From Crocinitomicaceae bacterium (lineage in GTDB: Bacteria; Bacteroidota; Bacteroidia; Flavobacteriales_D; Crocinitomicaceae): a stretch of 64,000 nt of DNA. The position numbers and the translations under genes were made by a program. Of this stretch, positions 1-7,373 are shown in pieces; position 1 is the stretch's first letter, and each line of letters opens with the position of its first letter. The DNA lies in the NCBI GenBank assembly GCA_025210175.1, contig JAOASF010000104.1, positions 1 through 64,000 on the forward strand. The letters run 5' to 3'. The notes beneath the pieces were generated by a model, which was not told the origin of the DNA, searched no databases, and saw only the letters and a list, made by a program, of their open reading frames with translations.

Positions 1-12
1 CTTAAGAGTTTA

Positions 13-92
13 TGAAGACCGAGCGCCGCCCGAAAGGAAGGGAGCAGCGAGGGAATGAATAAGTGTAATTTGAACCGAAGTAGTTAGAATCC
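13..92. repeat. Non-coding repeat A, copy 1 (second copy 328-407)
   Basis: An 80-base block that recurs almost unchanged at 328-407. Both copies run from tgaagac through a GC-rich centre (gagcgccgcccgaaagg) to an AT-rich tail ending in tagttagaatcc. They differ at only a handful of positions. The block overlaps repeat B by seven bases, because the 3' end of A (agaatcc) is the 5' end of B. Open frames across it are short, follow the repeat rather than any protein family, and I do not regard them as genes. The origin is unknown; it looks like an intergenic interspersed repeat. Confidence 0.75.
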
Positions 93-173
93 AAAAAGGA
101 GTTATGAGTTAGAGTATTGAGGGAGTTCAAGTAAAAGTTGCGAGTAATTTGCACAGACTCACTACTCACACTC
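86..173. repeat. Non-coding repeat B, copy 1 (second copy 199-286)
   Basis: An 88-base block starting agaatccaaaaaggagtta and ending in a run of act/cact units. It recurs at 199-286 with only a few substitutions. The two copies are 113 bases apart start to start and are interleaved with repeat A, so 13-407 reads A-B-spacer-B-spacer-A. No protein signal was found. Confidence 0.75.
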
Positions 174-198
174 ATTACTTTCATTCGTCGAGGTAAAT

Positions 199-286
199 AG
201 AATCCAAAAAGGAGTTATGAGTTAGAGTATTGAGGGAGTTGAAGTAAAAGTGGTGAGTAATTCGCACATGCTCATTACTCACACTC
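199..286. repeat. Non-coding repeat B, copy 2
   Basis: Second copy of the 88-base block at 86-173. A 12-base match to the 3' end of the tRNA gene (gtgaccctggag, 298-309) follows it after 11 bases. Confidence 0.75.
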
Positions 287-327
287 CGTACTGCTTCGTG
301 ACCCTGGAGAAGAGCAAACGTAGTTTG

Positions 328-407
328 TGAAGACTGAGCGCCGCCCGAAAGGAAGGAAAAAGCGAGGGAATGAATAAGTGTAATTTGAACCGAAATAGTT
401 AGAATCC
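328..407. repeat. Non-coding repeat A, copy 2
   Basis: Second copy of the 80-base block at 13-92. Here the shared tail gttagaatcc continues as ctcca. That makes 398-412 an exact inverted copy of 15 bases from the T-arm of the neighbouring tRNA gene (483-497). Confidence 0.75.
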
Positions 408-476
408 CTCCAAAACGAACATTTCTAAACATAAAAATCCCACCTGTCGAAACAAATGGGACTGTTAATTATTGTG

Positions 477-550
477 TGACCCTGGAGGGATTCTAACCCC
501 CAACCGCTGGAGCCGAAATCCAGTGCTCTATACAGTTAAGCTACAGGGCC
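477..550 (-). tRNA. tRNA-Arg (anticodon UCG) with U19-A56 instead of G19-C56
   Basis: The reverse complement folds into a complete 74-nt cloverleaf. It has a 7-bp acceptor stem (one G-U) and discriminator A73. The D stem is 10-13/22-25. The anticodon stem is CTGGA/TCCAG around loop TTTCGGC, which places UCG at 34-36. The variable loop has five bases and the T stem five pairs. The arginine identity bases A20 and C35 are present. No CCA end is encoded, as is usual in this phylum. Two positions are odd. The D loop reads GT where GG (18-19) is almost universal, and the T loop reads TTAGAAT instead of TTCGAAT. Together they replace the G19-C56 tertiary pair by U19-A56, a matched change that suggests a working molecule rather than a decaying one. 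It would read CGN arginine codons. Confidence 0.88.
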
Positions 551-700
551 AGTTTGGTTCCAAATAAAAAAATTTAGAACCCGGCAAATGTAGGAAATCA
601 GCCTCGAACAGGCAAGGTGGAATTTGTAGATTTGTAGACCATATTAGAAATATATAATCAAAACCTGCGTTTGATTGTCAAACTTGAATTTCGAAAGCAA

Positions 701-3037
701 ATGATAGCAAAAAATTGGTTCTTCTCTCTCGTAACGTTTGCCTTTGGGTTGAATGGTTTCGCGCAAAGCTCGATGGGAGGGTGGACCTTTCACGTGAGCA
801 CCAGACAGGCGGTTGATGTCAAGCATATGGGGAATACGATTTATGCTGCTTTTGGTAATGGAGTTTTGGAATACGATCTTGATGCTGGTGAAAAGTACAT
901 TTACGACCGGGTCAAGGGTTTAAGCGATATCAGCATTACGAGTTTGGGCACCGACGGTAAATCTACCCTAGCCATTGGTTACGAAAACGGCAATATTGAT
1001 GTGCTTAAAAACGGCGTTGTTACCAATATTCCTGCTATCCGATTGGCACAAATCCAAGGTTCAAAAAAGGTCAATCAAATCTCCTTTCATTCCAACTTTA
1101 TCTATGTTACAACAGGTTTTGGTATCGTCAAAATAGACCCCAAAAAAATGGAGGTGAGAGAATCCTATTATCCCAATAGTACTTCACAGGATGTGCAAGC
1201 CATCTGTTTTATCGGTGATACGATTTATGCCTCGCTGGGGAATCAAATCTGGAAGGCGTCTTTGTTGAGCCCACTGCTTACAGACCCCAATCAATGGAAG
1301 GTGGAAACGAAAGTTCCAACAAATTTGAACTATGAGTATACCGATTTGGAAACGGATGGCGAACAATTGTTCGTGTTAAAACAAAAAGAAAACTTTGGCC
1401 TTGATTCCGTATTTACACTCAAGAATCAGGTGTATTCTTTTGTAGGAGCCATCACCTTCGATCTTGAAATTAATTCCTTGAGTTTGGTTCAAAATAAAGT
1501 TGCGCTCAACCTGGGAGATGGGTTTTTGTGCTTGAAGGAAGATTTATCTGGATTTGCTTTTGGGTTTAGCAATTACTCCAGCACACAAAAAGTAAATGCC
1601 AATGAAAGCATAGCTCTAAATGGTAGCATTTATGTCGCGGATAACAACTTAGGATTGATCAAATCTACAACGGATGGATTCATGGAGCGTATTGACTTTA
1701 TTGGTCCGCCCAAGAGTGATTTTTATGCCCTAAAATCGGGTCGAAATCAATTGGTTGTTTCCGGAGGTGGACTTTCAGGTGCTCAAAACACCAATAATCC
1801 GGCTGGCTCGTATCGCTTGAAAGATGGAACTTGGAGCCTTTTAGACAACAATTCTGTTCCAGAATGGAGACAAAACGTACCAGTTTACGATCATCTCTGT
1901 GCGGCCATACATCCCTTCGAAGAGAAATTGGCGATCGGAACATACTCCTATGGTCCTTTGAGTATTCTAAATGACAACAATGAAATACTGAACTTTTTCA
2001 CTGCTGATAACTCACCTTTAGAGAATACAATCTTGGGGAACAACAATGCGTTTGTTTCGGATCTTCAATACGACTCGCAAGGAAACTTGTGGATACTCAA
2101 TGGTTACTCTTCTGTGGGTGCGTTAAAGTGTTACGATGCCAATGAAAAATGGACAACCATTAGTCTGGGAAATTCTTTAAATGGCTTTCGTTCTGCCAAA
2201 ATGGTGGTAGATTACAATGATAACATTTGGATGTCTTTCGTTGGAAAGGGCATGGTGGGATACAGTGCCAACGGAACGATTGATAACCCTGCAGATGACC
2301 TCCTTCAATACTTCAACACCGGAGAAAACTCAGGCGCACTTCCATCGAGCGATGTTACAGCGCTGGCTGTAGACTTGGACAATGAAATTTGGATAGGCAC
2401 CGAAAATGGTTTTGCCATTTTATACAACTCCGAGGATGCGCTATCGGCAGCACCGGGTGATTATAATGTGCAGAGAATCAAATTGGAATTCGAAGGAAAC
2501 GTGGAATACTTGTTGGGTTCCACCTACATTTCTTCAATTGAAGTGGATGGAGGAAATCGAAAATGGATCGGAACGGCAGGATCGGGTATTTTTTGCTTGA
2601 GCCCAGACGGACTTACAATCTTAGCCAATTACACGACCGATAATTCACCCTTGATTTCAAACAATGTAGTGGACCTGAAAATCGATCAAAAAACAGGTGA
2701 ATTGTACATTATTACAGATGTTGGTTTGATTTCTACAAGAATAGATGCCAGCCAAGGTGAAGATGATTACGATGAGGTGAAGGTGTTTCCCAATCCGGTA
2801 TCTCCAGGATATACAGGTGTGATTACCATACAAGGAATTAAATTCAATTCCGATGTTAAAATAACCGATGCAGGTGGAAACTTGGTTTATGAAACAACTT
2901 CAAATGGTGGAACGGCAACATGGAACGGGCTCACCTTGAATGGGGATAGAGTAGCGACTGGCATTTATTTGATCTGGACAGCTTCTAACGAGGAAAAAGG
3001 TAGATTTGTAGGCAAAGTTGCCGTAGTAAACAATTAA
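701..3037 (+). CDS. porZ: PorZ-like T9SS component with two-component-regulator-type propeller
   Basis: A 778-residue secreted protein. I chose the ATG at 701 because it opens directly into a signal peptide (MIAKNWFFSLVTFAFGLNGFAQ); the frame is open upstream only to a TTG at 671. The body is a run of beta-propeller blades of the kind found in sensor propellers, with recurrent WIGT, NLWI and FNTGENSGALPSSDV-type segments. The last 80 or so residues (from VKVFPNPV) form a C-terminal sorting domain. In Porphyromonas, PorZ is a surface protein of the T9SS attachment complex that delivers anionic LPS to the sortase. It is likewise commonly found next to recO, and here recO starts on the last base of this stop codon (taATG). 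Function is inferred from architecture and neighbourhood. Confidence 0.85.
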   Translation: MIAKNWFFSLVTFAFGLNGFAQSSMGGWTFHVSTRQAVDVKHMGNTIYAAFGNGVLEYDLDAGEKYIYDRVKGLSDISITSLGTDGKSTLAIGYENGNIDVLKNGVVTNIPAIRLAQIQGSKKVNQISFHSNFIYVTTGFGIVKIDPKKMEVRESYYPNSTSQDVQAICFIGDTIYASLGNQIWKASLLSPLLTDPNQWKVETKVPTNLNYEYTDLETDGEQLFVLKQKENFGLDSVFTLKNQVYSFVGAITFDLEINSLSLVQNKVALNLGDGFLCLKEDLSGFAFGFSNYSSTQKVNANESIALNGSIYVADNNLGLIKSTTDGFMERIDFIGPPKSDFYALKSGRNQLVVSGGGLSGAQNTNNPAGSYRLKDGTWSLLDNNSVPEWRQNVPVYDHLCAAIHPFEEKLAIGTYSYGPLSILNDNNEILNFFTADNSPLENTILGNNNAFVSDLQYDSQGNLWILNGYSSVGALKCYDANEKWTTISLGNSLNGFRSAKMVVDYNDNIWMSFVGKGMVGYSANGTIDNPADDLLQYFNTGENSGALPSSDVTALAVDLDNEIWIGTENGFAILYNSEDALSAAPGDYNVQRIKLEFEGNVEYLLGSTYISSIEVDGGNRKWIGTAGSGIFCLSPDGLTILANYTTDNSPLISNNVVDLKIDQKTGELYIITDVGLISTRIDASQGEDDYDEVKVFPNPVSPGYTGVITIQGIKFNSDVKITDAGGNLVYETTSNGGTATWNGLTLNGDRVATGIYLIWTASNEEKGRFVGKVAVVNN

Positions 3038-3723
3038 TGAAAACAGCCGATACTGGAATTTTTCTCAACCGCATACCGTATTCCGAAAGCTCCGTAATCG
3101 TTTCCTATTTCACCAAGAATCTAGGTTACAAGCGTTTCATCTATTTAGGTGGTCGAAAAAAGAACCCACAATTGTTTCCACTTAATATTCAACAACTCAC
3201 TTATTACAACAGGCAGGATAGCGAATTGCTCAAATTGAGCAGCGCTGAATCAGATGGTCGTGTGAAGGAAATTCCCTTTCACCCACTGCGGTCGGCTTTG
3301 GCCTTCTTTGTTGCAGAAATTCTCCAAAAATGCCTTAACCATACGGAACAAGATCTTGCCCTCTATGCGTTTCTGGAAAAGCAGATAGAACAACTCGACC
3401 AACGGGAAGACCTTTCCTATTTTCCACATCTATTTTTATTGGACTTAAGCGGCTACCTGGGATTTCAACCGAGTATTGAATCCAAATTTCCCAATTCCTT
3501 TCACTTGCAAGACGGTCGATTTACGGATGAACACCTCAAGGAAGAATCCATAACTGGAAACGAAATGCTTTTTTTATTTCATTTGCTCTGTCAACAAAAG
3601 TATAGCGTAACAAGGACCGAAAGAGCAAAGGCTTTGGATGCACTTGTTCGTTATTACGAATTGCATCTAGAAAGCTTCGGACCGCTCAAATCCAAGGCCA
3701 TTCTTCAAGAACTTTTTGAATAA
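3037..3723 (+). CDS. recO: DNA repair protein RecO
   Basis: 228 residues, matching the RecO family in length and N-terminus: an OB-fold with TGIFLNRIPYSESSVIVSYFT, followed by LGYKRFIYLGGRKK. RecO works with RecF and RecR to load RecA on SSB-coated single-stranded DNA during gap repair. The bacterial zinc-finger cysteines are not evident here, since only two cysteines occur (C98 in LQKC and one in LLCQQK). This is common in Bacteroidota RecO. It overlaps the upstream porZ stop by one base, so the two are very likely co-transcribed. A weak hairpin follows the stop. Confidence 0.93.
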   Translation: MKTADTGIFLNRIPYSESSVIVSYFTKNLGYKRFIYLGGRKKNPQLFPLNIQQLTYYNRQDSELLKLSSAESDGRVKEIPFHPLRSALAFFVAEILQKCLNHTEQDLALYAFLEKQIEQLDQREDLSYFPHLFLLDLSGYLGFQPSIESKFPNSFHLQDGRFTDEHLKEESITGNEMLFLFHLLCQQKYSVTRTERAKALDALVRYYELHLESFGPLKSKAILQELFE

Positions 3724-3725
3724 AA

Positions 3726-3751
3726 AAAATGAGCCTAATCAGACTCATTTT
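3726..3751. terminator. Hairpin after recO, probable terminator
   Basis: aaaatgag (3726-3733) pairs perfectly with ctcatttt (3744-3751) around a 10-base loop, directly after the recO stop. The stem is AT-rich and weak, but its symmetric A and T tracts fit a terminator in either direction. Confidence 0.5.
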
Positions 3752-3800
3752 AACTCGCAATTTGTAGTAGCATTTAGCGTTGCTGTAAGCCAAATGTGTG

Positions 3801-3816
3801 GGTGCTCTCCAGCACC
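3801..3816. other. Small GC-rich hairpin in a gene-free stretch
   Basis: ggtgct (3801-3806) pairs exactly with agcacc (3811-3816) across a ctcc loop. It lies in the 258-base gap between recO and the barrel gene at 3982. No T-run follows, so it is not an obvious terminator. I see no coding signal here; role unknown. Confidence 0.35.
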
Positions 3817-3949
3817 ACAGTGTAAAGATGAGGGTATTAGATGATTGTTTTAGTTGAATTGAATTTAATGGTCATTTCATTGATTGAATGGCAGCTAAAT
3901 AAATTCTTTGGTAAGCAATAAAAATTGATCGACCGTATGGAAAAAGAAT

Positions 3950-3957
3950 TATATTTG
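3950..3957 (+). promoter_or_regulatory. -7 promoter element (TATATTTG) for the 3982 gene
   Basis: Exact match to the Bacteroidota TAnnTTTG element, with attg 22 bases upstream as a weak -33 candidate. It lies 24 bases before the ATG at 3982 and downstream of the earlier in-frame start at 3925. This argues for the later start. Confidence 0.6.
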
Positions 3958-3981
3958 GCGCATAATAAAAACTATTCATTT

Positions 3982-4626
3982 ATGAGATCCTTTCTTATCA
4001 AAAGTGCAACAGTGGTAACCATGTTGCTTTCAACTCAACTTTCTTTCGGACAATTTACCATGGGAGTAGCTCCTGGGTTCAATCTATCTGGGGCAGATTT
4101 TGGGTACAAAATTAATCGCTACGTTCCTCAGCTTGGGTTCAATTACATGACTGCTTCTGGAATGTATACTTGGGATCGCAAAGAATACGACGGAAGCCAA
4201 ATCGTAGATGTGTCAGACACCTACACGTACCGTCTCGGATTCTTGCTACCAAGAGTAGGCTTAAAAGTTTTTGTAGCTGAAAAAGAAGATTTGAAAATGT
4301 TTGTTTCAGCTGGATTCATGAAGCCTTTCCTTTTCGGAACTTCTGAAAGCAATGGAATCAATGATTACGCCGTGGAAGACGAATTGAACCGAATTTCATT
4401 GTGGGGTTCTGACCTTTCTTTTGGAATGGAATATTTCTTTTCAGAGCGTTTTTCGTTTAGCGGACAGTTTGGTCTTCGCTACTTCTCGTTTAAATACGAC
4501 AACAAGTACAATACCTCTGTTTACAACCCAGATACAGGCGAGTCGCAAGACTATCAAGCAAGAGAAGTGTTCAAATTATCAATGAACCCAACTTTTACAC
4601 GTGTTGGATTGAATTTTTATTTCTAG
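3982..4626 (+). CDS. Outer membrane beta-barrel protein
   Basis: 214 residues from the ATG at 3982, which opens a clean signal peptide (MRSFLIKSATVVTMLLSTQLSFGQ). The mature part has alternating-residue amphipathic strands rich in aromatics and glycine (for example FGLRYFSFKYD). It ends in FYF, the C-terminal aromatic expected of a barrel strand recognised by BAM. Size suggests eight strands. The family cannot be named beyond outer membrane beta-barrel. It is monocistronic: its own -7 element lies upstream and a strong UUCG hairpin terminator downstream. The frame extends back to 3925, but that stretch lies upstream of the promoter. Confidence 0.75.
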   Translation: MRSFLIKSATVVTMLLSTQLSFGQFTMGVAPGFNLSGADFGYKINRYVPQLGFNYMTASGMYTWDRKEYDGSQIVDVSDTYTYRLGFLLPRVGLKVFVAEKEDLKMFVSAGFMKPFLFGTSESNGINDYAVEDELNRISLWGSDLSFGMEYFFSERFSFSGQFGLRYFSFKYDNKYNTSVYNPDTGESQDYQAREVFKLSMNPTFTRVGLNFYF

Positions 4627-4652
4627 AACAGAAATCGATAAAAGATTGATAA

Positions 4653-4684
4653 AGAGGGGCTAATTCGTTAGTTCCTCTTTTTTT
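4653..4684 (+). terminator. Strong UUCG-loop terminator
   Basis: An 11-bp stem (agaggggctaa with ttagttcctct, two G-T pairs) closed by a ttcg tetraloop and followed by a run of T. It sits 27 bases after the barrel-gene stop. Confidence 0.88.
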
Positions 4685-4769
4685 ATTCAATCAATTGAAG
4701 ATTTTTTACCTTGAGCTGTCACTTTTTGAAAACAAAGAACACTTCTATTAATAGAGAGTAAGATTTTTC

Positions 4770-5282
4770 ATGAGCAACCGAAAAAAAAGAGCGTTCATGG
4801 CATTGTATAACCCAATCCATGCCCGATTTGAGCGATTTTGCAAGGCGCGAACCTTTGGGCATGGGCCTCATGAGGATCTGATGCATGATTCTCTTTTGGT
4901 TGCTTTTGAAAAATTTGATGATCTAAAAGACAAAGATGCTTTCTGCTCCTTTTTGTTTGGAATTTGCAGACGAATTTGCGCAAACCTGTATAGGAAGCAA
5001 AACGAAAGTTCCTGGTTGGATGCATACGACCAGATGCAAGCGGTGGAGTCTCAAGGTGAAAAAAATCTGGTTCGCGATGACCTGTACAAAGCCTTGGATC
5101 AATTACCAGAAGAACAGGGCGAAGCATTGATATTGTTTGAAATTGCTGGATTCTCTATCCGCGAAACAGCCAAGATTCAAGAAACCTCTGAAGATGCTGT
5201 GAAACAGCGTTTGCATCGAGGACGAAAGATGTTGGTTCGTCTCCTGAGCGATGAACCCAAATTAAGCTTACAAGAAAAATGA
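4770..5282 (+). CDS. ECF-type RNA polymerase sigma factor
   Basis: 170 residues in the sigma-70 region 2/region 4 arrangement. Region 2 includes HEDLMHDSLLVAFEKFDD and FCSFLFGICRRICANLYR (residues about 34-75). Region 4 includes LPEEQGEALILFEIAGFSIRETA and the helix-turn-helix segment TSEDAVKQRLHRGRKML (about 110-155), the standard ECF signature. It should direct polymerase to a small envelope-related regulon. The stop overlaps the next start as ATGA, so it is translationally coupled to the membrane-anchored GIN-domain protein. That is the position normally held by an anti-sigma factor. I found no -7/-33 element of the housekeeping type upstream, which would fit autoregulation; this is inference. 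Confidence 0.9.
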   Translation: MSNRKKRAFMALYNPIHARFERFCKARTFGHGPHEDLMHDSLLVAFEKFDDLKDKDAFCSFLFGICRRICANLYRKQNESSWLDAYDQMQAVESQGEKNLVRDDLYKALDQLPEEQGEALILFEIAGFSIRETAKIQETSEDAVKQRLHRGRKMLVRLLSDEPKLSLQEK

Positions 5283-6361
5283 AAAGGGAAGCAGAGTTGA
5301 ATGAAATGTTTGCCTCCATGCGCGAGGAGAAACCGGAAGTTTCGGTGAAGAAAGTGCATAGATGGCTAGGTATTTCGAGTGGTGTTGTCTTGAGCATTTA
5401 TCTGCTCTCTTGGATAAAACGAATTCTATTTTTAAAACCAGTTCTTATGATTTCATCAGTAATTGCATTAGGTTCTTTGACGTTTGTAACTCTTTTCTCT
5501 ACAGGAAAGGTTGCGGCAGAGGACAGAAAACAAACTTTGGCTACCCAGGAACATGTGGTACCAGCTAAGGCCCCTGCCGAATCAAACATTCAACCGAAAG
5601 AAAACGAAGCGAAGAAAACCACCTCGGCAAAGGAGGAGGAACTTCCTCTTACCTTGCCCTTTAATCCTTTGAGTGAGTTTCATAGCCAACAAGAAACGGT
5701 TCTAAGCCCATTGGCACCTCGTCCGCAAACCTCGGCGTTGGCACCAAAAGAAATGGGAGATTTTCACTCGGTAGTGGTGGGTTCAGCATTTAAGGTAATA
5801 CTCAAACAAGGAGAAAAATGCAGTGTAGAAATCCAGGGTTCGGAAGAGGAGAAAGCAAATGTCCAGTTGGAAATAAAGGACAATCAATTGCGAATTACGG
5901 CAGACTGTAAAGGCAAGAAAAACTGTGAACTTCCAGAAAAAATCGTTCTCACCATGAAGGATTTGAAGAAACTAAATGTCTCTGGTGCGTGTAACCTAGA
6001 GATGGAAGGAAAATTCAAGGCTTCTGGAGAGGTCGATCTCCTTTTGTCAGGGGCAGCCAATGTGGAATTGGATATCGACGCACCCGAGATTGATTGCAAG
6101 GTTTCGGGAGCCGTCAATCTTGAATTGGAGGGAAGTACACCAGAACTAGATTTGAAAACATCAGGTGCGGCCAACATTGATGCTTCCGACATGAAGGCAC
6201 AGAAAGTACGTGTTGGTGCTTCCGGCGCCTCTCATTCAGAAGTGTATGCGGCCAATGAAATACAAATTGCAGCCTCAGGAGCCTGTTCTGTGCAATATGC
6301 CGGAGGAGGAACCCTCACAGAAAAATCCGTTTCAGGAGCCAGTTCCGTCAAGAAGAAATAA
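5279..6361 (+). CDS. Membrane-anchored head-GIN (DUF2807) protein, sigma-factor partner
   Basis: 360 residues. A charged N-terminus of about 28 residues is followed by hydrophobic segments at about 29-46 and 52-72, split by KRILFLK. A low-complexity linker then leads to a head-GIN/DUF2807 beta-helix domain (about 160-358). That domain shows a regular SGA ladder: VSGACN, LSGAAN, VSGAVN, TSGAAN, ASGASH, ASGACS and VSGASS, one per rung. Head-GIN proteins are predicted envelope proteins of unknown role. The domain is probably periplasmic, because the positive charges precede the second hydrophobic segment. Overlap with the sigma gene suggests the N-terminal tail could hold the sigma factor at the membrane, but no known anti-sigma domain is visible. 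Confidence 0.82.
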   Translation: MKREAELNEMFASMREEKPEVSVKKVHRWLGISSGVVLSIYLLSWIKRILFLKPVLMISSVIALGSLTFVTLFSTGKVAAEDRKQTLATQEHVVPAKAPAESNIQPKENEAKKTTSAKEEELPLTLPFNPLSEFHSQQETVLSPLAPRPQTSALAPKEMGDFHSVVVGSAFKVILKQGEKCSVEIQGSEEEKANVQLEIKDNQLRITADCKGKKNCELPEKIVLTMKDLKKLNVSGACNLEMEGKFKASGEVDLLLSGAANVELDIDAPEIDCKVSGAVNLELEGSTPELDLKTSGAANIDASDMKAQKVRVGASGASHSEVYAANEIQIAASGACSVQYAGGGTLTEKSVSGASSVKKK

Positions 6362-6385
6362 AAATTTACTTTTCGCATAAGTTAG

Positions 6386-6421
6386 AAGGTGGATTCCCTG
6401 TAGGGGCCACCTTTCTTTTTT
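6386..6421 (+). terminator. Terminator after the sigma/GIN operon
   Basis: aaggtgg (6386-6392) pairs with ccacctt (6407-6413), with ccct/aggg pairing inside the loop. A T-rich run follows. It separates the sigma/GIN operon from era. Confidence 0.85.
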
Positions 6422-6444
6422 AAGGGTGGCGTTAAAAAATGACC

Positions 6445-6452
6445 TATCTTTG
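6445..6452 (+). promoter_or_regulatory. -7 promoter element (TATCTTTG) of era
   Basis: Exact TAnnTTTG match 18 bases before the era ATG at 6471 and downstream of the alternative in-frame GTG at 6426. No convincing -33 box was found. Confidence 0.7.
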
Positions 6453-6470
6453 CACTCTTCAAATCAAATT

Positions 6471-7346
6471 ATGGCACACAAGGCTGGTTTCGTGAATATT
6501 GTAGGTAGCCCAAATGTTGGGAAATCTACCTTGATGAATCAATTGGTGGGAGAGCGAATTTCTATTGTTACTTCCAAGGCTCAGACTACGCGTCACCGTA
6601 TCTTGGGTATTGTAAATGATGAGGATTACCAAATTGTATTTTCGGATACTCCAGGGGTGGTTAACTCGGCGTATAAGCTACACGACCAAATGATGTCCTA
6701 TGTCCAAACCTCCCTAAAAGATGCGGATGTTTTGATTTTCATTACGGATATTTTTGAAAACGACATGAACCATGTTGAAACCTTGGAAAAAATCCAAAAA
6801 ATGGATGTTCCTAAGTTGGTTTTGGTCAATAAAATGGACTTGGGCGATCAAGAAAAAGTAACGGAACGACTGGCTTACTGGGCCGAAAAACTTCCGGATG
6901 CCACCATCTTTCCAATATCGGCCTTGCACGGGTTTAACTTGGAAGGAATTTGGGAGAAAATTTTAGAAAACCTACCTGAAAATCCTCCGTATTACGACAA
7001 AGAAGAACTGAGCGACCGACCGATGCGTTTCTTCGCAGCGGAAATGATTCGCGAAAAGATCTTTTTGCATTGTAAGAAAGAAGTACCGTACGCTTGTCAA
7101 GTAGAAATTGAAGAGTACAAAGAGGAACCGGAAATAACGAGAATTCGTGCCTTGATTATTGTTGAACGCGATACCCAAAAAGGAATCATCATTGGGAAAG
7201 GTGGGGAAATGTTAAAACGCATCGGAAAAGATGCCCGCATCGAAATTGAAAAATTTATCGAGCAAAAAGTGTTCTTGGAGACTTATGTGAAAGTAGACAA
7301 AGACTGGAGAACAAGCGATCAAAAATTAAAGAAGTACGGATACTAA
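6471..7346 (+). CDS. era: GTPase Era
   Basis: 291 residues. The G1 motif is GSPNVGKST (12-20). G2 and G3 regions are present (TTRH, DTPG). G4 is NKMD and G5 is SAL. A C-terminal KH domain (GIIIGKGGEMLKRIG) follows. Era binds the 3' end of 16S rRNA and acts in 30S assembly. The start at 6471 is set by the -7 element at 6445-6452 and by the usual family N-terminus; a GTG 45 bases upstream would lie before the promoter. der follows after 27 bases with no terminator, so the two ribosome-assembly GTPases probably share a transcript. Confidence 0.96.
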   Translation: MAHKAGFVNIVGSPNVGKSTLMNQLVGERISIVTSKAQTTRHRILGIVNDEDYQIVFSDTPGVVNSAYKLHDQMMSYVQTSLKDADVLIFITDIFENDMNHVETLEKIQKMDVPKLVLVNKMDLGDQEKVTERLAYWAEKLPDATIFPISALHGFNLEGIWEKILENLPENPPYYDKEELSDRPMRFFAAEMIREKIFLHCKKEVPYACQVEIEEYKEEPEITRIRALIIVERDTQKGIIIGKGGEMLKRIGKDARIEIEKFIEQKVFLETYVKVDKDWRTSDQKLKKYGY

Positions 7347-7373
7347 ACGTACGGAATACCTAATAAAAGTAAA

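Noticed and set aside
2-432. Two minus-strand reading frames of 60 and 83 codons
   Set aside because: They follow the non-coding repeats A and B and repeat the same peptide. They show no family resemblance, and their composition is that of the repeat.
4795-5127. 110-codon minus-strand frame inside the ECF sigma gene
   Set aside because: Shadow of the sigma gene; cysteine- and proline-rich composition typical of antisense frames.
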